DNA of 64,000 bases, taken from Streptomyces sp. A0958 (lineage in GTDB: Bacteria > Actinomycetota > Actinomycetes > Streptomycetales > Streptomycetaceae). How positions within the stretch are numbered: position 1 is the first letter of the stretch; each line of letters begins with the position of its first letter. A program made the translations under genes and the position numbers. Below are positions 33,768 through 44,328 of this stretch, one piece after another. The stretch spans positions 248,001 through 312,000 of the forward strand of contig NZ_SSBK01000001.1 of assembly GCF_004795035.1 (NCBI RefSeq), given 5' to 3'. The notes beneath the pieces are model-generated. The model was not told the DNA's origin, searched no databases, and was given only the letters and a program-made list of their open reading frames with translations.

Positions 33768-33986
33768 GGGTACTAGCGCTATCAGGGCTCCCGGGGTCCC
33801 ATCAAGAAACGTGTGTTGCGACACAGTTACGTCCGGAATCTGTGAATCCGCTTTCTGATGGCCTTTATTGACGCCGTAACGGGCATAACGGGCAGTCGTG
33901 ATCATGGCTGTGATCACGGGTTTTCTGCAATACGCCCGAATTGCCCGCCACTTACCACCCGCTCACACGGTTGGCCAAGCCCCGCT

Positions 33987-34020
33987 TTTATAACGACCTC
34001 CACCGAGTGACGCAGGTCAC
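33987..34020 (-). promoter_or_regulatory. NlpC/P60 promoter with Crp-like site
   Basis: GTGACGCAGGTCAC (34007-34020) fits the Streptomyces Crp pattern GTG-N6-G-N-CAC and is itself a dyad (GTGAC/GTCAC). On the minus strand TATAAA (33992-33987) is a good -10, giving a start near 33980, so the site is centred about -34 and the 5' leader would be about 213 nt. Crp is known to control germination and wall-hydrolase genes in S. coelicolor; control of this gene is inferred. Confidence 0.45.
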
Positions 34021-34124
34021 AGCATGCTCTCGGGGTGATGGGCATACGAGCGCTCCGCACGAGCGGCGGGGTGTGGGTGCCGAACTCGCGGCGCGAGGCG
34101 GCCGATCCGCGTAATAAGGACTGT

Positions 34125-34172
34125 ATGTCGCAGTGCGTCCACTTCGTTCCGTGGGAACCCCCTCGCGGGTGA
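34125..34172 (+). CDS. Possible 15-residue leader peptide
   Basis: ATG 34125 to TGA 34172 encodes MSQCVHFVPWEPPRG. AAGGA lies 5-6 nt before the ATG. It is 388 bp upstream of nuoA. There is no homology evidence, and the short length means chance cannot be excluded. Confidence 0.25.
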   Translation: MSQCVHFVPWEPPRG

Positions 34173-34462
34173 CCCTCTCCGCGTCGCCCCGGTCGCAGAG
34201 TGGGGCAGATCCCTTTATCACCCCATCGTGTCCATCGCCAATTTTGCGCGCAGCGCTGCGGCTTGATAGGGCGATACCCCTTTGACCAGCGATAACGGCA
34301 GCAGATGTCACGTCTCGTGATCACTCGGCCGCTTCGTGTACGAAGATCACCGCTCATCCGACTTCATGATCGTTCGTCAGGTGGTGGAGATCACAAAGAC
34401 GTTGTCGTACCCCGTGTCGCAGATCACAGGACGGCAGGCATAGGATGCGGGGCAGTCGGGCT

Positions 34463-34478
34463 TGTGAACTGCCTCACA
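34463..34478 (+). promoter_or_regulatory. Rex-type redox operator before nuoA
   Basis: TGTGAACTGCCTCACA matches TGTGA-N6-TCACA exactly in both arms and is close to the Rex operator (TGTGAACNNNTTCACA-like). Rex senses NADH/NAD+ and in S. coelicolor represses respiratory genes including nuo. A TAGGAT -10-like hexamer lies 17 bp upstream, so a bound repressor would sit just after the transcription start and block elongation. Confidence 0.6.
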
Positions 34479-34559
34479 TGTGCACGATCTTGGTGAGGTG
34501 GCGAGCCAGGTCGCCCGATGCGGTCCAACGGTCAAGGACGACTGGAAGGAGCGAGGAGC

Positions 34560-34919
34560 GTGAATGCCTACGCGCCCATCCTCGTGCTCGGCGCCCTCGG
34601 GGCAGGGTTTGCGATCTTTTCCGTGGTCATGGCCACGCTTATCGGCCCCAAGCGGTACAACCGGGCAAAGCTCGAAGCGTACGAGTGCGGTATCGAACCG
34701 ACACCCACTCCGGCCGGAGGCGGCCGCTTCCCCATCAAGTACTACCTGACGGCGATGCTCTTCATCGTCTTCGACATCGAGATCGTCTTCCTCTATCCCT
34801 GGGCGGTCACCTTCGACGCCCTGGGGATCTTCGGGCTCGTGGAGATGCTGCTCTTCGTGCTCACCGTCTTCGTCGCCTACGCGTATGTGTGGCGTCGCGG
34901 CGGCCTGGAATGGGACTGA
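34560..34919 (+). CDS. nuoA: NADH-quinone oxidoreductase subunit A
   Basis: 119 residues, three membrane helices, near the quinone-pocket end of the membrane arm. Family motifs YECGIEPTPTPAGGGRFPIKYYLTAMLF (with the conserved Cys loop of the A/Nqo7 subunit) and FDIEIVFLYPWAV are intact. GTG 34560 has both AAGGAG and GAGGAG upstream. First gene of the 14-gene nuo operon; nuoB follows after 18 bp. Confidence 0.97.
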   Translation: MNAYAPILVLGALGAGFAIFSVVMATLIGPKRYNRAKLEAYECGIEPTPTPAGGGRFPIKYYLTAMLFIVFDIEIVFLYPWAVTFDALGIFGLVEMLLFVLTVFVAYAYVWRRGGLEWD

Positions 34920-34937
34920 GGGGCTGAGGGGCACACC

Positions 34938-35492
34938 ATGGGACTCGAAGAGAAGCTGCCGAGCGGCTTCGTTCTGACCACCGTCGAGCAGGCGGCCGGC
35001 TGGGTGCGGAAGTCCTCCGTCTTCCCGGCGACCTTCGGCCTCGCCTGCTGCGCCATCGAGATGATGACCACCGGGGCGGGCCGGTACGACCTGGCCCGGT
35101 TCGGCATGGAGGTCTTCCGCGGCTCGCCGCGGCAGGCGGACCTGATGATCGTGGCCGGGCGGGTGAGCCAGAAGATGGCGCCCGTCCTGCGGCAGGTCTA
35201 CGACCAGATGCCGAACCCCAAGTGGGTCATCTCCATGGGCGTCTGCGCGTCATCGGGCGGGATGTTCAACAATTACGCCATTGTTCAGGGTGTTGATCAT
35301 ATTGTCCCGGTCGACATCTACTTGCCGGGCTGCCCGCCGCGGCCCGAGATGCTGATGGACGCGATCCTCAAGCTGCACCAGAAGATCCAGGGCTCCAAGC
35401 TCGGGGTCAACGCGCAGGAGGCCGCCCGCGAGGCGGAGGAAGCGGCTCTCAACGCACTGCCCCTGATCGAGATGAAGGGGCTGCTGCGATGA
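34938..35492 (+). CDS. nuoB: NADH-quinone oxidoreductase subunit B
   Basis: 184 residues. It holds the terminal [4Fe-4S] cluster N2 that passes electrons to the quinone, with cluster ligands C37, C38, C103 and C132 ([29 protein letters not shown]). The C-terminus carries an Ala/Glu helix absent from short bacterial homologues. Its stop overlaps the nuoC start (ATGA). Confidence 0.97.
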   Translation: MGLEEKLPSGFVLTTVEQAAGWVRKSSVFPATFGLACCAIEMMTTGAGRYDLARFGMEVFRGSPRQADLMIVAGRVSQKMAPVLRQVYDQMPNPKWVISMGVCASSGGMFNNYAIVQGVDHIVPVDIYLPGCPPRPEMLMDAILKLHQKIQGSKLGVNAQEAAREAEEAALNALPLIEMKGLLR

Positions 35493-36199
35493 GCGACGAG
35501 CAGAACGGCTCCGCCGTCCCCGCCCCGCGCGACGAGCACGGCGAGGTCATCGGCGTACGCCGGGGCATGTTCGGCGCCAACAACGGCGGCGACACCTCCG
35601 GCTACGGCGGCCTCGTCCGTACCGTCGCCCTGCCCGGCGCCTCCTCGCGGCCGTACGGCGGCTGGTTCGACGAGGTCGCCGACGAGCTCGAAGGCGCCCT
35701 GGAGGAACAGGGCCTCGTCCCCGAGAACGCCATCGAGAAGACCGTCGTCGACCGCGGCGAACTCACCTTCCACATCGCCCGCGAGCACCTGCCCACCGTC
35801 GCCAGGACCCTGCGCGACGACCCTGCACTGCGCTTCGAGCTCTGCACGGGGGTGAGCGGCGTCCACTTCCCCGGCGACAAGGGCCGCGAGCTGCACGCCG
35901 TCTACCACCTGCGCTCGATCACCCACGGCCGGCTGATCCGGCTGGAGGTGTCCACGCCGGACGACGACCGGCACATCCCGTCCCTGGTCGCGGTCTACCC
36001 GACCAACGACTGGCACGAGCGCGAGGCCTACGACTTCTTCGGGCTCGTCTTCGACGGGCACCCCGCCCTCACCCGGATCATGATGCCGGACGACTGGCAG
36101 GGCTTCCCGCAGCGCAAGGACTACCCCCTCGGCGGCATCGCCGTCGAGTACAAGGGCGCCCAGATCCCGGCTCCGGACCAGCGGAGGTCGTACTCCTGA
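35489..36199 (+). CDS. nuoC: NADH-quinone oxidoreductase subunit C
   Basis: 236 residues, peripheral-arm subunit with no cofactor. The 30-kDa signature ERE-x-YDFFG ([13 protein letters not shown] near 177) and the [14 protein letters not shown] terminus are present. Separate from nuoD, unlike the fused NuoCD of E. coli. The N-terminal 45 residues are a polar extension. It ends one base into the nuoD ATG. Confidence 0.96.
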   Translation: MSDEQNGSAVPAPRDEHGEVIGVRRGMFGANNGGDTSGYGGLVRTVALPGASSRPYGGWFDEVADELEGALEEQGLVPENAIEKTVVDRGELTFHIAREHLPTVARTLRDDPALRFELCTGVSGVHFPGDKGRELHAVYHLRSITHGRLIRLEVSTPDDDRHIPSLVAVYPTNDWHEREAYDFFGLVFDGHPALTRIMMPDDWQGFPQRKDYPLGGIAVEYKGAQIPAPDQRRSYS

Positions 36200-37521
36200 T
36201 GACCACTCCCCGTGCAACGCCCCGCGCCACGACCGAGGGGACCGTATATACGGTCACCGGCGGCGACTGGGACGAGATCGTCGAGAATGCGGCCGCGTCC
36301 GACGACGAGCGCATCATCGTCAACATGGGCCCCCAGCACCCGTCCACGCACGGCGTGCTCCGGCTCATCCTGGAGATCGACGGCGAGACCGTCACCGAGG
36401 CCCGCTGCGGCATCGGCTACCTCCACACCGGCATCGAGAAGAACCTCGAATTCCGGAACTGGACGCAGGGCACCACCTTCGTCACGCGCATGGACTACCT
36501 GACGCCGTTCTTCAACGAGACGGCGTACTGCCTGGGCGTCGAGAAGCTCCTCGGCATCGAGGACCAGATCCCCGACCGGGCCAGCGTCCTGCGCGTGCTC
36601 CTGATGGAGCTCAACCGGCTCTCCTCGCACCTGGTGTGCATCGCCACCGGCGGCATGGAGCTCGGCGCCACGACGATCATGATCTACGGGTTCCGCGACC
36701 GGGAGCTCGTCCTCGACCTCTTCGAGCTGATCACCGGCCTGCGCATGAACCACGCGTTCGTCCGCCCCGGCGGCCTCGCCCAGGACCTGCCCCCGGGCGC
36801 GGTCGACCAGCTGCGCGAGTTCGTGAAGACCATGAAGAAGAACCTGCCGGAGTACGACGCGCTCGCCACCGGCAACCCCATCTTCAAGGCCCGCATGCAG
36901 GACGTCGGCTACCTCGACCTCACCGGCTGCATGGCGCTCGGCGCCACCGGCCCCGTCCTGCGCTCCGCCGGACTCCCGCACGACCTGCGCAAGACCGACC
37001 CCTACTGCGGGTACGAGAACTACGAGTTCGACGTCCCCACGGCGGACAGCTGCGACGCCTACGGCCGCTTCCTCATCCGCCTGGAGGAGATGCGTCAGTC
37101 GCTGCGGATCATCGAGCAGTGCGTCGACCGGCTCGAACCCGGACCGGTCATGGTCGCCGACAAGAAGATCGCCTGGCCCGCGCAGCTCGCGCTCGGACCG
37201 GACGGCCTCGGCAACTCGCTCGACCACATCAAGAAGATCATGGGCACCTCCATGGAGGCCCTGATCCACCACTTCAAGCTGGTGACCGAGGGCTTCCGGG
37301 TCCCCGCCGGACAGGCGTACACCGCCGTCGAGTCCCCCAAGGGCGAACTCGGCGTGCACGTCGTCTCGGACGGCGGAACCCGCCCCTACCGGGTCCACTT
37401 CCGCGACCCGTCCTTCACCAACCTCCAGGCCATGGCGGCGATGTGCGAGGGCGGCCAGGTCGCCGACGTCATCGTCGCCGTCGCATCCATCGACCCCGTG
37501 ATGGGAGGCGTCGACCGGTGA
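36199..37521 (+). CDS. nuoD: NADH-quinone oxidoreductase subunit D
   Basis: 440 residues, 49-kDa-type subunit forming the quinone cavity with Nuo[23 protein letters not shown] (quinone His in HPSTHG near 54) and [18 protein letters not shown] terminus [15 protein letters not shown] are present. Hydrogenase-derived fold with metal ligands lost. A 35-residue N-terminal extension precedes the family core. It overlaps nuoE by GTGA. Confidence 0.97.
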   Translation: MTTPRATPRATTEGTVYTVTGGDWDEIVENAAASDDERIIVNMGPQHPSTHGVLRLILEIDGETVTEARCGIGYLHTGIEKNLEFRNWTQGTTFVTRMDYLTPFFNETAYCLGVEKLLGIEDQIPDRASVLRVLLMELNRLSSHLVCIATGGMELGATTIMIYGFRDRELVLDLFELITGLRMNHAFVRPGGLAQDLPPGAVDQLREFVKTMKKNLPEYDALATGNPIFKARMQDVGYLDLTGCMALGATGPVLRSAGLPHDLRKTDPYCGYENYEFDVPTADSCDAYGRFLIRLEEMRQSLRIIEQCVDRLEPGPVMVADKKIAWPAQLALGPDGLGNSLDHIKKIMGTSMEALIHHFKLVTEGFRVPAGQAYTAVESPKGELGVHVVSDGGTRPYRVHFRDPSFTNLQAMAAMCEGGQVADVIVAVASIDPVMGGVDR

Positions 37522-38366
37522 CCGAAGCACGTAGCGAAGTCAGTCTGGGGATGCCGCAGCTCCCCGCCCCCGCCTACCCGGCCGAGGTGCGCGCCAGGCT
37601 CGAAGCGGATGCGAAGGAGGTGATCGCCCGCTACCCCGGCAGCCGCTCCGCGCTGCTGCCGCTGCTGCACCTCGTGCAGTCCGAGGAGGGGTACGTCTCC
37701 CGTACGGGCATGGCGTTCTGCGCCGAACAGCTCGGCCTCACCACCGCCGAGGTCACCGCGGTCGCCACCTTCTACACGATGTACCGGCGCAGGCCGAGCG
37801 GCGACTACCAGGTCGGCGTCTGCACCAACACGCTCTGCGCGGTGATGGGCGGCGACGCGATCTTCGACCGGCTCAAGGAGCACCTCGGCGTCGGCAACGA
37901 CGAGACGACCGAGGACGGCAAGGTCACCCTCGAACACATCGAGTGCAACGCCGCCTGCGACTTCGCGCCCGTCGTGATGGTCAACTGGGAGTTCTTCGAC
38001 AACCAGACCCCCGAGAGCGCGACGCGGCTCGTCGACGACCTGATCGCCGGCCGCACCGTCGAGCCCACCCGCGGCGCCCCGCTGTGCACGTACAAGGAGA
38101 CCGCCCGCATCCTGGCCGGCTTCCCCGACGAGCGCCCCGGCGCCGTCGCGGCCTCCGGCGGCGCGGGCCCCGCCTCGCTGATCGGCCTCAAGCTCGCCAA
38201 GGGCGAGGCCGGACCGCAGGCCCGCGTGGTCGGCCCGCGCGGCGAGGCGCCGCGCGACGAACCGCAGAAGGGTGCCGAGCACCTCAGCTCCCACGACGCA
38301 CCGCAGCAGACCTCGGCATCCGACCCGGACAACCCGGCCGGCCCCGCCGCCGAGGAGGGGGAGTGA
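37518..38366 (+). CDS. nuoE: NADH-quinone oxidoreductase subunit E with long C-terminal tail
   Basis: 282 residues; the core (about 15-200) is the 24-kDa thioredoxin-like subunit carrying [2Fe-2S] N1a, ligands C102, C107, C143 and C147 (VCTNTLC, ECNAAC). The last 80 or so residues are an Ala/Pro/Glu-rich disordered extension ([18 protein letters not shown] onward), making it well over the roughly 165 residues of E. coli NuoE. GTG start overlaps nuoD; the stop overlaps nuoF (TGATG). Confidence 0.95.
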   Translation: MTEARSEVSLGMPQLPAPAYPAEVRARLEADAKEVIARYPGSRSALLPLLHLVQSEEGYVSRTGMAFCAEQLGLTTAEVTAVATFYTMYRRRPSGDYQVGVCTNTLCAVMGGDAIFDRLKEHLGVGNDETTEDGKVTLEHIECNAACDFAPVVMVNWEFFDNQTPESATRLVDDLIAGRTVEPTRGAPLCTYKETARILAGFPDERPGAVAASGGAGPASLIGLKLAKGEAGPQARVVGPRGEAPRDEPQKGAEHLSSHDAPQQTSASDPDNPAGPAAEEGE

Positions 38367-39730
38367 TGACGTTGGCCGCCGAAATCGACCAGAACGGGAC
38401 CAGCCCCGAGAAGCTTCTCGCGCCTGTCCTGTCCGCCTTCTGGGACCAGCCGGAATCCTGGACCCTGGACACCTACCGCCGCCACGACGGGTACGAGGGG
38501 CTGCGCAAGGCCCTCGCCATGTCCCCGGACGACCTCATCGCGTACGTCAAGGACTCCGGTCTGCGCGGGCGCGGCGGCGCCGGCTTCCCCACCGGGATGA
38601 AGTGGCAGTTCATCCCGCAGGGCGACGGCAAGCCGCACTACCTGGTGGTCAACGCCGACGAGTCGGAGCCGGGGACCTGCAAGGACATCCCGCTCCTGTT
38701 CGCCAACCCGCACAGCCTCATCGAGGGCATCGTGATCGCCAGCTACGCGATCCGCTGCTCGCACGCCTTCATCTACCTGCGCGGCGAGGTCGTCCCCGTA
38801 CTGCGCCGGCTGCACGAGGCCGTGCGCGAGGCGTACGAGGCGGGCTACCTCGGCACGGACATCATGGGCTCCGGGCTCGACCTGGAACTCACCGTGCACG
38901 CGGGCGCCGGCGCTTACATCTGCGGTGAGGAGACCGCACTCCTCGACTCCCTCGAAGGACGGCGCGGCCAGCCCCGGCTGCGGCCCCCCTTCCCCGCGAT
39001 CGCCGGTCTGTACGCCTGCCCCACCGTGGTGAACAACGTCGAGTCCATCGCCTCGGTTCCCGCGATCCTGAACAAGGGCAAGGACTGGTTCAAGTCGATG
39101 GGCAGCGAGAAGTCCCCGGGCTTCACGCTCTACTCGCTCAGCGGACACGTCGCGGGCCCCGGCCAGTACGAGGCCCCGCTCGGCATCACGCTGCGCCAGC
39201 TCCTCGACATGAGCGGCGGCATGCGCCCCGGCCACCGCCTGAAGTTCTGGACCCCGGGCGGCTCCTCCACCCCGATGTTCACCGAGGAACACCTCGACGT
39301 GCCCCTCGACTATGAGGGCGTCGGCGCGGCCGGTTCCATGCTCGGGACCAAGGCGCTCCAGTGCTTCGACGAGACGACCTGCGTGGTGCGGGCCGTCACC
39401 CGCTGGACCGAGTTCTACGCCCACGAGTCCTGCGGCAAGTGCACACCCTGCCGCGAAGGCACCTACTGGCTCGTCCAGTTGCTGCGGGACATCGAGGCCG
39501 GCAAGGGGCAGATGTCCGACCTCGACAAGCTGAACGACATCGCCGACAACATCAACGGCAAGTCGTTCTGCGCCCTCGGCGACGGCGCCGCCTCACCGAT
39601 CTTCTCCTCGCTGAAGTACTTCCGCGAGGAGTACGAGCAGCACATCACCGGCAAGGGCTGCCCCTTCGATCCCGCCAGGTCGACGGTCTGGGCCGACGAC
39701 AAGAACGCTCACCAGGGGGTGAACGCATGA
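38366..39730 (+). CDS. nuoF: NADH-quinone oxidoreductase subunit F
   Basis: 454 residues. It binds NADH and FMN and the N3 [4Fe-4S] cluster at the electron entry point. The FMN/NADH loop [16 protein letters not shown] is near 62, and [14 protein letters not shown] near 187. Cluster ligands are [12 protein letters not shown] near 353 and the fourth Cys in [10 protein letters not shown] near 401. A GTG one codon upstream is also possible. The stop overlaps nuoG (ATGA). Confidence 0.97.
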   Translation: MTLAAEIDQNGTSPEKLLAPVLSAFWDQPESWTLDTYRRHDGYEGLRKALAMSPDDLIAYVKDSGLRGRGGAGFPTGMKWQFIPQGDGKPHYLVVNADESEPGTCKDIPLLFANPHSLIEGIVIASYAIRCSHAFIYLRGEVVPVLRRLHEAVREAYEAGYLGTDIMGSGLDLELTVHAGAGAYICGEETALLDSLEGRRGQPRLRPPFPAIAGLYACPTVVNNVESIASVPAILNKGKDWFKSMGSEKSPGFTLYSLSGHVAGPGQYEAPLGITLRQLLDMSGGMRPGHRLKFWTPGGSSTPMFTEEHLDVPLDYEGVGAAGSMLGTKALQCFDETTCVVRAVTRWTEFYAHESCGKCTPCREGTYWLVQLLRDIEAGKGQMSDLDKLNDIADNINGKSFCALGDGAASPIFSSLKYFREEYEQHITGKGCPFDPARSTVWADDKNAHQGVNA

Positions 39731-42234
39731 CAGTCACCACGAGTGCGCCCTCCGGGGGCGGCGAGGCGGCGATCCCGCCCGAGGACCTGGTCACGCTGAC
39801 CATCGACGGCATCGAGATCAGCGTGCCCAAGGGCACCCTGGTCATCCGCGCCGCCGAACTCCTCGGCATCGAGATCCCGCGCTTCTGCGACCACCCCCTC
39901 CTCGACCCGGCCGGCGCCTGCCGCCAGTGCATCGTCGAGGTCGAGGGCCAGCGCAAGCCGATGGCGTCCTGCACCATCACCTGCACCGACGGCATGGTCG
40001 TCAAGTCGCAGATCACCTCGCCGGTCGCCGAGAAGGCGCAGCGCGGCGTGATGGAGCTGCTGCTCATCAACCACCCGCTGGACTGCCCGGTCTGCGACAA
40101 GGGCGGCGAGTGCCCGCTGCAGAACCAGGCGATGTCGCACGGCGACGCGACCTCCCGCTTCGACGGGAAGAAGCGGACGTACGAGAAGCCCGTCCCGATC
40201 TCCACCCAGGTACTGCTGGACCGCGAGCGGTGCGTGCTGTGCGCGCGCTGCACCCGGTTCTCCAACCAGGTGGCGGGCGACCCGATGATCGAGCTGATCG
40301 AGCGCGGCGCGCTCCAGCAGGTCGGCACCGGCGAGGGCGACCCGTTCGAGTCGTACTTCTCCGGCAACACCATCCAGATCTGCCCGGTCGGGGCGCTGAC
40401 CTCGGCGGCCTACCGGTTCCGCTCCCGCCCCTTCGACCTGGTGTCGACGCCCTCGGTGTGCGAGCACTGCGCCGGCGGCTGCGCCACCCGCACCGACCAC
40501 CGGCGCGGCAAGGTCATGCGGCGCCTGGCCGCCAACGAGCCCGAGGTCAACGAGGAGTGGCTCTGCGACAAGGGCCGCTTCGGCTTCCGCTACGCCCAGC
40601 AGCGCGACCGGCTCACCACCCCGCTGGTGCGGGGCGAGTCGGGGGAGCTGGAACCGGCGAGCTGGCCCGAGGCGCTGGCCGCGGCGGCCCAGGGGCTGTC
40701 CGGGGCGCGCGGCCGGGCCGGTGTCCTGACCGGCGGCCGGCTGACCGTCGAGGACGCGTACGCGTACGCCAAGTTCGCCCGGGTCGCCCTGGACACCAAC
40801 GACATCGACTTCCGGGCCCGGACGCACAGCGACGAGGAGGCCGACTTCCTGGCCGCCCGCGTCGCCGGACGCGGCCGTGATCTGGACGGCAGCGGGACCA
40901 CGTACACCTCGCTGGAGAAGGCGCCGACCGTGCTGCTGGTCGGCTTCGAGTCGGAGGAGGAGGCGCCCGGCGTCTTCCTGCGGCTGCGCAAGGCGCACCG
41001 CAGGGGCCGGCAGCGCACCTTCTCGGTCGCCTCGCACGCCACCCGTGGCCTGGTGAAGGCGGGCGGCACGCTGCTGCCCGCCGCCCCCGGTACGGAGACC
41101 GAGTGGCTGGACGCCATCGCGGGCGGCGTCGGCCTGGAGGGCGAGGGTGCCGCCGCGGCCGAAGCGCTGCGCGGTGAGGGCGCGCTGATCGTGGTCGGTG
41201 AGCGGCTGGCCGGTGTGCCGGGCGGGCTGACCGCCGCGGTACGGGCCGCGACCGCGACCGGGGCCGGCCTGGTGTGGATTCCGCGCCGGGCGGGCGAGCG
41301 CGGTGCGGTGGAGGCGGGCGCGCTCCCGTCGCTGCTGCCCGGCGGACGCCCGGCCACCGACCCGCGGGCCCGGGACGAGGTCGCGGCCGCCTGGGGCGTT
41401 GCCGAACTGCCGTCCCGCTTCGGCCGCGACACCGGCCAGATCATCGAGGCCGCGGCCACCGGCGAACTGGGCGCGCTGCTCGTCGCCGGGGTCGAGACCG
41501 CCGACCTGCCTGACCCGGCGCGGGCTCTCGAAGCCCTGGACCGGGTCGGCTTCCTGGTCTCGCTGGAGCTGCGGCCCAGTGAGGTCACCGACCGCGCCGA
41601 CGTGGTGTTCCCGGTCGCCGCGGTCGCCGAGAAGTCCGGCACCTTCCTCAACTGGGAGGGCAGGGCGCGGATGTTCGAGGCCGCGCTGAAGCCCGAGCAG
41701 ATGACGCGGACGCTCGCCCCGGGCGACGCCCGGGTGCTGCACATGCTGGCCGACGCGCTCGACGTCCACTTCGGGCTGCCGGACCTGAAGTCCGTACGCC
41801 GCGAGCTGGACCGGCTCGGCGGCTGGCAGGGTGAGCACGCGGACGAACCGCGCGTCTCCGCGCAGCCGCTGCCCCGGCCCGGTGACGGCGAGGCGGTCCT
41901 CGCGGGCCACCGGATGCTGCTCGACCTGGGCCGGCTCCAGGAGGGCGACCCCGCGCTGGCCGGGACCAGGCATGCGGCCCTCGCCCGGCTCTCCGCCGCC
42001 ACCGCCGCCGAGACCGGGGTCAAGGACGGCGACCTGCTGGCCGTCTCCGGCCCCGCGGGCAGCGTGGAACTCCCTCTCCAGGTCACCGACATGCCGGACC
42101 GCGTGGTCTGGGTGCCGCTGAACTCCGTCGGGCGGGGCGTGCCGGCCATGACCGGGGCCCGCCCCGGCGGCCTGGTCCGGATCGGCCCCGCCGCTCCCGG
42201 TACTCCCGACGTCACACCGGAGGTGCGGGCGTGA
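39727..42234 (+). CDS. nuoG: NADH-quinone oxidoreductase subunit G
   Basis: 835 residues. The N-terminal ferredoxin-like region has [2Fe-2S] ligands C54, C65, C68 and C82, then [27 protein letters not shown] and [11 protein letters not shown] for the two [4Fe-4S] clusters. A fourth motif, [11 protein letters not shown], fits the extra N7-type cluster present in some bacteria. The C-terminal half is a molybdopterin-oxidoreductase-like fold that has lost its active site. The middle (about 460-640) is Ala-rich. It overlaps nuoH by GTGA. Confidence 0.95.
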   Translation: MTVTTSAPSGGGEAAIPPEDLVTLTIDGIEISVPKGTLVIRAAELLGIEIPRFCDHPLLDPAGACRQCIVEVEGQRKPMASCTITCTDGMVVKSQITSPVAEKAQRGVMELLLINHPLDCPVCDKGGECPLQNQAMSHGDATSRFDGKKRTYEKPVPISTQVLLDRERCVLCARCTRFSNQVAGDPMIELIERGALQQVGTGEGDPFESYFSGNTIQICPVGALTSAAYRFRSRPFDLVSTPSVCEHCAGGCATRTDHRRGKVMRRLAANEPEVNEEWLCDKGRFGFRYAQQRDRLTTPLVRGESGELEPASWPEALAAAAQGLSGARGRAGVLTGGRLTVEDAYAYAKFARVALDTNDIDFRARTHSDEEADFLAARVAGRGRDLDGSGTTYTSLEKAPTVLLVGFESEEEAPGVFLRLRKAHRRGRQRTFSVASHATRGLVKAGGTLLPAAPGTETEWLDAIAGGVGLEGEGAAAAEALRGEGALIVVGERLAGVPGGLTAAVRAATATGAGLVWIPRRAGERGAVEAGALPSLLPGGRPATDPRARDEVAAAWGVAELPSRFGRDTGQIIEAAATGELGALLVAGVETADLPDPARALEALDRVGFLVSLELRPSEVTDRADVVFPVAAVAEKSGTFLNWEGRARMFEAALKPEQMTRTLAPGDARVLHMLADALDVHFGLPDLKSVRRELDRLGGWQGEHADEPRVSAQPLPRPGDGEAVLAGHRMLLDLGRLQEGDPALAGTRHAALARLSAATAAETGVKDGDLLAVSGPAGSVELPLQVTDMPDRVVWVPLNSVGRGVPAMTGARPGGLVRIGPAAPGTPDVTPEVRA

Positions 42235-43634
42235 CCGCCTTCGCTCAACTGGCCGCTCCACCGCACGGCGCGGTGCTCGCCGCCGAGGACCTGTCGATGT
42301 TCGGCAACGACCCCTGGTGGCTCGTCGTCGTCAAGGCCGTCTTCTGCTTCGCGTTCCTGATGGTGACCGTGCTCTTCGCCATCGTGTGGGAGCGCAAGGT
42401 CGTCGCCTGGATGCAGCTGCGCATCGGCCCCAACCGGCACGGCCCCTGGGGCATGCTCCAGTCGCTCGCCGACGGCATCAAGCTGATGCTGAAGGAAGAC
42501 GTCATCGTCAAGCGGGCGGACAAGGTCGTCTACGTCCTGGCCCCGATCGTCGCCGCCGTCCCGGCGTTCATGGCGATCGCGGTGATCCCCTTCGGCCCGT
42601 CCGGCAACGAGGTCTCGATCTTCGGCCACCGTACGGCGATGCAGCTCACCGACCTGCCGATCGCGATGCTGTACATCCTCGCGGTCGCCTCGGTCGGGAT
42701 CTACGGCATCGTGCTGGCCGGCTGGTCCTCCGGATCGACGTACCCGCTGCTCGGCGGGTTGCGCTCGTGCGCGCAGATGATCTCGTACGAGATCGCGATG
42801 GGCGCCGCGTTCGCCTCGGTCTTCCTCTACTCCGGGTCGATGTCGACCTCGAAGATCGTGGAGGCGCAGGAGGACCGCTGGTTCATCATCCTGCTGCCGG
42901 TCTCCTTCATCATCTACATCATCACGATGGTCGGCGAGACCAACCGCGCCCCGTTCGACATGCCGGAGTCCGAGGGCGACCTGGTCGGCGGCTTCAACAC
43001 CGAGTACTCGTCGATCAAGTTCGCGATGTTCATGCTCGCCGAGTACGTCAACATGGTCACCGTCTCGGCGGTCTCCACGACCCTGTTCCTGGGCGGCTGG
43101 CGGGCCCCGTGGCCGATCAGCACCTTCTGGGAGGGCGCGAACCACGGCTGGTGGCCGATGCTCTGGTTCATCGTCAAGGTCCAGCTGCTGCTGTTCTTCT
43201 TCATCTGGCTGCGCGGCACGCTGCCTCGCGTCCGCTACGACCAGCTGATGAAGCTGGGCTGGAAGGTCCTGATCCCGGTCTCCGTCGTCTGGCTGATGCT
43301 GGTCGCGACGGTGCGGGCGCTGCGCAACGAGGGCCACGACTTCTCGAAGATCCTGCTCTATGTGGCCGGGGCCGTGATCGCGGTCCTGTTGATCTCCTTC
43401 GTGGTCGACATCTTCCGCGACCGGCAGAACAGGGCCGCCGCCGCAGAGGCCGGGCCCGAGCCGGCGTTCGACCCGATGGCGGGCGGGTTCCCGGTGCCTC
43501 CGCTGCCCGGACAGACCCTGCCGCCCGTGCCGCGGCGCAGGCCGCGCCGCGAGCGGGAGCTCGTTGTCAGTGGTGGCGTGGATACTCAGAGTGACGGAAA
43601 TCCGAGTGACGGAAAGGAGGCCGACGGTGTCTGA
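42231..43634 (+). CDS. nuoH: NADH-quinone oxidoreductase subunit H
   Basis: 467 residues, eight-helix membrane subunit closing the quinone channel. Family motifs are [21 protein letters not shown] near 55, [11 protein letters not shown], and [31 protein letters not shown] near 237 (the acidic quinone loop). A cytoplasmic Pro/Arg-rich tail of roughly 70 residues follows the last helix. It overlaps nuoI by 8 bp. Confidence 0.96.
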   Translation: MTAFAQLAAPPHGAVLAAEDLSMFGNDPWWLVVVKAVFCFAFLMVTVLFAIVWERKVVAWMQLRIGPNRHGPWGMLQSLADGIKLMLKEDVIVKRADKVVYVLAPIVAAVPAFMAIAVIPFGPSGNEVSIFGHRTAMQLTDLPIAMLYILAVASVGIYGIVLAGWSSGSTYPLLGGLRSCAQMISYEIAMGAAFASVFLYSGSMSTSKIVEAQEDRWFIILLPVSFIIYIITMVGETNRAPFDMPESEGDLVGGFNTEYSSIKFAMFMLAEYVNMVTVSAVSTTLFLGGWRAPWPISTFWEGANHGWWPMLWFIVKVQLLLFFFIWLRGTLPRVRYDQLMKLGWKVLIPVSVVWLMLVATVRALRNEGHDFSKILLYVAGAVIAVLLISFVVDIFRDRQNRAAAAEAGPEPAFDPMAGGFPVPPLPGQTLPPVPRRRPRRERELVVSGGVDTQSDGNPSDGKEADGV

Positions 43635-44328
43635 ACTGCCTGATTCGCCGGGGTCCAAGAGGCCGGCGGAGTCCACCGGGCCGACGGGGTCGACGGCGTC
43701 CTCGCAGTCCTCCCGGTCCTCGGAGGACAAGTTCCTGAATCCGGTGGCCGGCTTCGGCGTGACCTTCAAGGCCATGTTCAAGAAGCGGCTGACCGAGCAG
43801 TATCCGGAGACGCCGAAGGTGACGGCGCCCCGCTTCCACGGCCGCCACCAGCTCAACCGCCATCCGGACGGCCTGGAGAAGTGCGTCGGCTGCGAGCTGT
43901 GCGCCTGGGCGTGTCCGGCCGACGCGATCTACGTGGAGGGCGCGGACAACACCGAGGAGGAGCGCTACTCCCCGGGCGAGCGCTACGGCCGCGTCTACCA
44001 GATCAACTACGCGCGCTGCATTCTCTGCGGACTGTGCATCGAGGCATGCCCGACCCGGGCGCTCACCATGACCAACGAGTTCGAGCTCGCCAACACCACC
44101 CGCGAGAGCCTCATCTACACCAAGGACGAGCTGCTCGCGGGCCTGCAGGAAGGCATGGTCGACAGCCCGCACGCGATCTTCCCCGGCATGGACGAACAGG
44201 ACTACTACCGGGGCCTGGTCACCGAGGCCGCTCCCGGTGCGGAGCGCCAGCTCGCCGTCTCCAAGGGCGAGAAGCCGTCCGACGAGGCCGGCGAGAGCAA
44301 CGGCGCCACGCAGGAGGTGGACGCATGA
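43627..44328 (+). CDS. nuoI: NADH-quinone oxidoreductase subunit I
   Basis: 233 residues. Two [4Fe-4S] clusters (N6a, N6b): C86/C89/C92/C96 ([12 protein letters not shown]) and C131/C134/C137/C141 ([12 protein letters not shown]). A Ser/Pro-rich N-terminal extension (about 1-35) precedes the family core. GTG 43627 is chosen over 43564 because AAAGGAGG lies just upstream and the family core starts soon after. The stop overlaps nuoJ (ATGA). Confidence 0.96.
   Translation: MSELPDSPGSKRPAESTGPTGSTASSQSSRSSEDKFLNPVAGFGVTFKAMFKKRLTEQYPETPKVTAPRFHGRHQLNRHPDGLEKCVGCELCAWACPADAIYVEGADNTEEERYSPGERYGRVYQINYARCILCGLCIEACPTRALTMTNEFELANTTRESLIYTKDELLAGLQEGMVDSPHAIFPGMDEQDYYRGLVTEAAPGAERQLAVSKGEKPSDEAGESNGATQEVDA

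Larger units (their letters stand above)
33768..34559. other. 792-bp divergent regulatory gap between the NlpC/P60 gene and nuoA
   Basis: No convincing long gene. It is less GC-rich than its surroundings and carries several ordered signals: a perfect inverted repeat CGTGATCA-N6-TGATCACG (33897-33918), the Crp-like site and -10 for the NlpC/P60 gene (33987-34020), a 15-codon mini-ORF (34125-34172), GTGATCAC (34317-34324), three AGATCAC heptamers at 34344, 34388 and 34421, a TAGGAT -10-like hexamer (34441-34446) and a Rex-type palindrome (34463-34478). Confidence 0.7.

Noticed and set aside
33768..34311. c-di-AMP (ydaO) riboswitch in front of the NlpC/P60 gene, common upstream of Streptomyces wall hydrolases
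   Set aside because: I looked for the conserved GGGGGAACC, GGGTGAATC and CAGCTAACC blocks on the minus strand and did not find them in the right order.
33914..34357. 147-codon minus-strand ORF in the gap before nuoA
   Set aside because: Cys/Arg/Trp-rich with poor codon bias, crosses the Crp-like site and -10, and resembles no family.
39709..43856. Very long minus-strand frames opposite nuoG, nuoH and nuoI
   Set aside because: Antisense shadows of GC-rich codons; the nuo proteins on the plus strand have all cofactor motifs.
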